From Nanohaloarchaea archaeon PL-Br10_U2g16 (GTDB lineage Archaea; Nanohalarchaeota; Nanosalinia; Nanosalinales; Nanosalinaceae): a stretch of DNA of 24,422 nucleotides. Below, one piece after another: positions 21,131 to 24,422 of this stretch. The notes beneath the pieces are model-generated. The model had not been told where the DNA came from, ran no database searches, and worked only from the letters and a program-made list of their open reading frames with translations. The stretch is from positions 1 through 24,422 of the forward strand of contig LKMV01000005.1 in NCBI GenBank assembly GCA_001563995.1. The letters are read 5' to 3'. A program made the translations under genes and the position numbers. Each line of letters starts with the position of its first letter. Positions within the stretch are counted from its first letter, which is position 1.

Positions 21131-21452
21131 GCTTCTTAATACTGCCTGAGATATTTTTCACTTCGATAAAACCTTTTTTCCCTCCAAAACTATCTATTTG
21201 GGTTAAGGAAGCTCTAAAGTCATCCTCCATCCCTCTTCTAAATCTGATTATTACTTCCTGTTTTTCTAAATCAAAGGTATTGCTTATAACCCAGAAATCG
21301 GTGTTACTACAGCCTTTAGATCCCATGTAATCTAATGCAGAGGACCATACAGAGTCGACCAGCTCTCCTAGCTCGATATCTTCTTCTTCTGAATGGATCC
21401 TTACTCTAAGGTATCGGGTCTTATCCCTTATTGCTGGCGGAAGGTTTTTCAC
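21117..21452 (-). CDS. rnp2: RNase P protein component 2 (Pop5)
   Basis: A 111-aa protein of the Pop5/Rpp14 family, a protein subunit of RNase P that trims the 5' leader of tRNA precursors. The pattern RDKTRYLRVRIHSEEED near the start, DYMGSKGCSNTDFWVISNTF in the middle and EVIIRFRRGMEDDFRASLTQ in the second half match the family's core strands. The start is GTG at 21452, overlapping the rnp3 stop (GTGA). The order eL15-rnp3-rnp2 is the common archaeal cluster, so the assignment is strong even though sequence conservation in the family is low. Confidence 0.9.
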   Translation of the reverse strand: MKNLPPAIRDKTRYLRVRIHSEEEDIELGELVDSVWSSALDYMGSKGCSNTDFWVISNTFDLEKQEVIIRFRRGMEDDFRASLTQIDSFGGKKGFIEVKNISGSIKKLKNS

Positions 21453-22072
21453 GATCGATCACCTACTTTCTCCACACCAGGCCTTACTGTACCTGAATCT
21501 TTGGCCTTTTTAGATCTTTCTATTATCTTTTGGGGATAGTTGGACGCCGCCTTTGATCCGTTGTATCCTAAAGACTCTATGATCGATTTTAGATCTTTGG
21601 GCGCTCTTAGATCAAGCTTTTCCTCGGCACCTGAAGTTATAATGTACGGGGCATCGTACTTCTCACACAGCATCAGGTTACGGCGCCAATGTTTCAGAAT
21701 ATGACTTTTTGTCTTCGAATCCGTCATCAGCTGTCTGAAATCTAGTCCTATCGCTACCTTGTTATTTGAGGCCTTCTCTGCTATCACGTGGTCGACACCT
21801 GAGTCCTTTCTACCTTTCTCAGGATGTAGTAATACGTCAACCCTTGTATCTTCGGCAGCTTTTCGGTTTAATTTTTCATTTCCGCCCTTGTAGACTAGAA
21901 CATCTGCTTTATTTCTTTTTTGTTTGATCTTCCTTTTCAGCTCTCCCCATTCGTCCGCTTCCAGGAATACGGTATCAAAGCTGCAGTTAGTTATGTCCCA
22001 GCCTAGACTTTCCGATTTCCTCTCTATCTCATCCGAGGTTTCTTTCAAACAGATTTCGTAAAACTCTGTCAT
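21449..22072 (-). CDS. rnp3: RNase P protein component 3 (Rpp30)
   Basis: A 207-aa protein, the Rpp30 subunit of RNase P with a TIM-barrel-like fold. Visible family features are DVLVYKGGNEKLNRKAAED, then RVDVLLHPEKGRKDSGVDHV, KVAIGLDFRQLM and APYIITSGAEEKLDLRAPKD. The length is a little short of many homologues. The ATG at 22072 has a TATA-like element (minus-strand gattttatc, near 22095-22103) 26 nt upstream. A promoter of its own is therefore likely, separate from eL15. Rnp2 follows with a GTGA overlap, so the two subunits are translationally coupled. Confidence 0.93.
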   Translation of the reverse strand: MTEFYEICLKETSDEIERKSESLGWDITNCSFDTVFLEADEWGELKRKIKQKRNKADVLVYKGGNEKLNRKAAEDTRVDVLLHPEKGRKDSGVDHVIAEKASNNKVAIGLDFRQLMTDSKTKSHILKHWRRNLMLCEKYDAPYIITSGAEEKLDLRAPKDLKSIIESLGYNGSKAASNYPQKIIERSKKAKDSGTVRPGVEKVGDRS

Positions 22073-22182
22073 AGATTGTTCTTATACCCTAACTGATAAA
22101 ATCTTAATCTAGAGACATTTTGTAGCTTAAGTTGAATAAGAAACTTGGCTTAAATTAAATTAGAGAATATGGTGAGAGGTAT

Positions 22183-22764
22183 TTACTTCCCTCTTCCGCC
22201 GTGTGCTTTTCCGCTAGGCCTTACTTTCTCTGCGCCTTTACCTTTGTTTCTTAGACCTCTTGAGTCTTTTGCAGCCGGTGTAACTCCTCTTTCTGCTCTG
22301 TCTCTATTGCCTTCTTCACATATCCAGTTAACTTCATCGTCTGACTCAATCTGCGGATGCTCTGGATCTACCATTATTATTTCAAGCCATTTGTAGTTTC
22401 CGTCTTCTGCAACCCAGTAGCTGTTCAGTACCTCTAGGTTTCCGAACTTCTTAGAACATCTCTGCTCTGCAATAACCTGGTTGGACTTTTTCGGGCTGTA
22501 AAGGTTCTGACCTGCTCTCTTAGGTCTTCTTCCGCCAGAAGGTCTTTCTCTCTTTGATCCTCCTTTCTTAATTTTTGCTCTTGCTACTACGAATCCTTCT
22601 TTTGACTTATAACCTAGCTGTCTGGCTTTTGGAATCCTTGTAGGGTTCTCAGTCTTCACTATGTTTTCTTCCTTTCTCCACTCTACTAGTCTGTCCTGCC
22701 AAATTTCCTCTAAATTCTCCTTTGGCTGTTCGTAGTTCTCTCTGGCGTACTTGTAATAACTCAT
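22183..22764 (-). CDS. rpl15e: Ribosomal protein eL15
   Basis: A 193-aa basic protein of the large subunit. The start MSYYKYARENYEQPKE, the R/K-rich TRIPKARQLGYKSKEGFVVA region, and GGRRPKRAGQNLYSPKKS followed by QVIAEQRCSKKFGNLEVLNS are typical of eL15. So is the Gly/Lys/Arg-rich C terminus. I chose the ATG at 22764 over the GTG at 22776. A strong AGGTG Shine-Dalgarno lies 9 nt before the ATG, and the TATA box (minus-strand ttttataat, 22801-22809) predicts a transcript starting near 22779. It precedes rnp3 and rnp2. Confidence 0.97.
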   Translation of the reverse strand: MSYYKYARENYEQPKENLEEIWQDRLVEWRKEENIVKTENPTRIPKARQLGYKSKEGFVVARAKIKKGGSKRERPSGGRRPKRAGQNLYSPKKSNQVIAEQRCSKKFGNLEVLNSYWVAEDGNYKWLEIIMVDPEHPQIESDDEVNWICEEGNRDRAERGVTPAAKDSRGLRNKGKGAEKVRPSGKAHGGRGK

Positions 22765-22900
22765 TTTTAACTTCACCTAAAGACTGTAGCTGGACAAAAT
22801 ATTATAAAACCCTTAATCTGATTGAAGGTATCTCGAACTTAAATGTCGTTCACCCCGTAATAAATAAAACTTCCCTGTGTTATTATGATTATGTGATATC

Positions 22901-23311
22901 ATGAATCCTATGATTAAGATACTAGCAGGAGCTTTGATGGTGGCGGTCGGTGTATACTCGACGGTTACTTTTGTACCTGAACTTGTTGTAGTCGGGAAGG
23001 CTGTAATCGGACCTTTACTGGTTCTTATAGGAGCCTTCGTTATCTGGCTTGAAAGCGATGAATGGAAGATGAAGAAACAGAGATCTGAAGAGGGAGAGTA
23101 CCAAGAAACATTCTCCGTCGAGAAGGAACAGCCGGAAGAAACTGTAGAAGACAAGGAACCGGAAACGGGGACTACACAACAGGATGTTAAACAGGCAGTG
23201 CAGGACTCAGCACCTGAAGAGCCGGAAGGCTACGTCTGTGAAGAATGCGGTAGAGAGTTCGACACTCAGAGAGGACTAAGCATTCATCAGAGCCAGAAAC
23301 ATAAAGAGTAG
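22901..23311 (+). CDS. Membrane protein with a C-terminal C2H2 zinc finger
   Basis: A 136-aa protein. Residues about 5-50 contain two membrane segments (about 6-26 and 32-49). An acidic, Glu/Gln-rich linker of about 55 residues follows. The last 27 residues are a classical C2H2 finger, YVCEECGREFDTQRGLSIHQ then SQKH, with C-X2-C-X12-H-X4-H and the canonical Phe and Leu positions. The finger would face the cytoplasm and may contact nucleic acid or a protein. A TATA-like aataaataaaac (22858-22869) is roughly 35 nt upstream, with GTGAT close to the ATG. It is convergent with the ligase gene. Confidence 0.85.
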   Translation: MNPMIKILAGALMVAVGVYSTVTFVPELVVVGKAVIGPLLVLIGAFVIWLESDEWKMKKQRSEEGEYQETFSVEKEQPEETVEDKEPETGTTQQDVKQAVQDSAPEEPEGYVCEECGREFDTQRGLSIHQSQKHKE

Positions 23312-23325
23312 TTTCTACTCATTTA

Positions 23326-23341
23326 ATTTCTTTTTATTTTT
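23326..23341 (+). terminator. T-rich terminator after the zinc-finger gene
   Basis: tttctttttatttttt-like sequence follows the stop codon by about 15 nt, in the gap before the convergent ligase gene. Confidence 0.45.
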
Positions 23342-23366
23342 GGAAGATTCTTTGGATCCATAAAAC

Positions 23367-24422
23367 TTACTGGTTGCCGTATAGCCTTTCAATCTTTTCC
23401 AGAGAGTCGGATTCTTCCTTATCTTCCCGGAACTGTTTCATACGTGGAAATCTTAACGCATATCCGGATGAGTAGGTAGGGGATTTCTGTATTTCTTCAT
23501 ACTCTGCTTCAACTATTACTTCCGGCCTTACTTTTACATCTCGGCCGTTTTCCTCAGTTATCAGAGGCTTCAGTTTCTCTGTAATCTCTTCAAGCTGTTC
23601 ATCTGTCAGACCTGTCGCCATCTTTCCTACTTCTTCGTACTCTCCTGTCTCTTCATCCAGACATCCTAGTTTAAGCCTTGAGAGCCAGTTACTTCTTCTA
23701 CCTTCCCCCCATTTCGCTCCTATTATAACAAGATCCAGTGTCTCCATCACGGGTTTCAGCTTCACCATGTATCCTACACGTGATCCGGGCTTGTACCTTT
23801 CATCCATTGCCTTCATCATTATGCCTTCATGGCCTTCGGTCAATGACTTCTGTTGAAGCTCCTGAACCTTTTCTGCTTCTTCCGTGACCTCATGATCGGC
23901 TAACTTCAAGGAAAGCTCTTCCTCCTCGATTATCTCGGCCAGCTTATTCCATCTATCTGTATAAGCTGTGTTCAGCATCGATCCATCTAAGTAAATCAGG
24001 TCAAACGGTCTCACTTCGACAGGTATCTCTTCTTTCAGTTTTTGGATATCGTACTTCCGTTTAATCCTTTTTGATAGCTGCTGGAAAGGTATGCTTGAGC
24101 CGTCTTCCGGATCATAGGCGACAATCTCTGCATCTATGATCACATTATTTGCTTCTATGTTTTCTTCGACCGCCTCTACAACATCAGGAAACTGTTTTGT
24201 AACATCATCAAGCCTTCTAGTAAACAGTTTGACTTTTTCTTCGCCTATATGCAGTTGAGCTCTCATTCCGTCGTATTTATAGTCTATAGCTGCTGGTTTT
24301 CCTACTTCTTCAAAACCTTCCTCGATTGTCTCAACTTTTTTAGCCAACATCGAGTTTATAGGTCTAAATAACTCTAACTCAAGTTTCTCCAGCTTCTCAG
24401 GGCCTTCTCTACAGGCTTGGGC
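23367..24422 (-). CDS. lig: ATP-dependent DNA ligase (5' part beyond the window)
   Basis: The frame stays open to the right edge, so 351 C-terminal residues are visible and the N-terminal DNA-binding domain is missing. The sequence RPINSMLAKKV is the usual entrance to the nucleotidyltransferase domain. Motif I is DYKYDGMR, with the Lys that takes AMP encoded at 24276-24278. Later motifs IIIa/IV (DLIYLDG, EGIMMK) and V (YMVKLKP) are present. The OB domain (from about YMVKLKP on) ends with ALRFPRMKQFRED. It seals nicks in replication and repair. The apparent short version starting at the internal ATG (24350) is not the real start. Confidence 0.95.
   Translation of the reverse strand, partial: AQACREGPEKLEKLELELFRPINSMLAKKVETIEEGFEEVGKPAAIDYKYDGMRAQLHIGEEKVKLFTRRLDDVTKQFPDVVEAVEENIEANNVIIDAEIVAYDPEDGSSIPFQQLSKRIKRKYDIQKLKEEIPVEVRPFDLIYLDGSMLNTAYTDRWNKLAEIIEEEELSLKLADHEVTEEAEKVQELQQKSLTEGHEGIMMKAMDERYKPGSRVGYMVKLKPVMETLDLVIIGAKWGEGRRSNWLSRLKLGCLDEETGEYEEVGKMATGLTDEQLEEITEKLKPLITEENGRDVKVRPEVIVEAEYEEIQKSPTYSSGYALRFPRMKQFREDKEESDSLEKIERLYGNQ

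Noticed and set aside
1..24422. CRISPR arrays, insertion sequences, integrase or attachment sites, rRNA genes
   Set aside because: No regularly spaced repeats, transposase or integrase motifs, or rRNA-like segments are visible on either strand. The two tRNA genes show no duplicated 3' end nearby that would mark an integration.

Overview
The window is archaeal. Its genes include TBP, MCM, Orc1/Cdc6, aIF2-beta, the RNase P proteins Rnp2 and Rnp3, ribosomal proteins eL15, eL37 and eS8, an Sm-like protein, a DRG GTPase and two intron-containing tRNAs. Proteins are rich in Asp and Glu, the DNA is moderately low in G+C, genes are short and tightly packed, and exported proteins carry Tat/lipobox, Sec-type or type IV pilin signals. 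This fits a salt-in halophile with a reduced genome; my best guess is a nanohaloarchaeon (DPANN). That assignment is inference.

Layout. 1-4220: a partial gene at the left edge, a Tat lipoprotein, a Cys-rich secreted protein and a TauE/SafE-type exporter. 4254-5384 (minus): tRNA-Ile(GAU) and tRNA-Lys(UUU), both with introns, then read in the transcription direction LSm, eL37, an unknown 77-aa protein and tRNA-Lys. 5499-7487: eS8, two very small genes and Orc1/Cdc6. 7570-9869: a small membrane protein, DRG GTPase and a type IV pilin-like protein. 9947-11908: a one-OB-fold ssDNA-binding protein divergent from a Vms1/VLRF1-like protein and endonuclease III. 11954-17620 (minus): MCM carrying a 519-aa intein, an RPA32-like OB/winged-helix protein, aIF2-beta, a small acidic protein and a methyltransferase-like protein. 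17699-20130: a pterin dehydratase-like protein coupled to a methyltransferase, a ribbon-helix-helix/PIN toxin-antitoxin pair and a NUDIX hydrolase. 20214-23311: TBP, a 60-aa membrane protein, eL15-Rnp3-Rnp2, and a membrane protein ending in a C2H2 zinc finger. 23367-24422: ATP-dependent DNA ligase, cut by the window edge.

How the genes fit together. Replication genes are dispersed but frequent (Orc1/Cdc6, MCM, RPA32-like, ssDNA-binding protein, ligase). Translation genes alternate with them. The RNase P proteins would process the 5' ends of tRNAs such as the two seen here. Most first genes have a TATA box about 22-28 nt before the start codon, which predicts leaderless mRNAs. A minority (LSm, eL37, eL15, TBP, the 76-aa protein) have an AGGTG Shine-Dalgarno element.

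The items most worth a second look are the MCM intein with an extra DNA-binding region, the C-terminal domain shared by MCM and the RPA-like protein, the multi-hairpin intron of tRNA-Lys and the hairpin string abutting its 5' end, the TBP promoter palindromes, the altered iron-sulfur loop of endonuclease III, and the membrane-anchored zinc finger. I see no CRISPR array, insertion sequence or rRNA, and no clear evidence of a wholly new multi-gene system.
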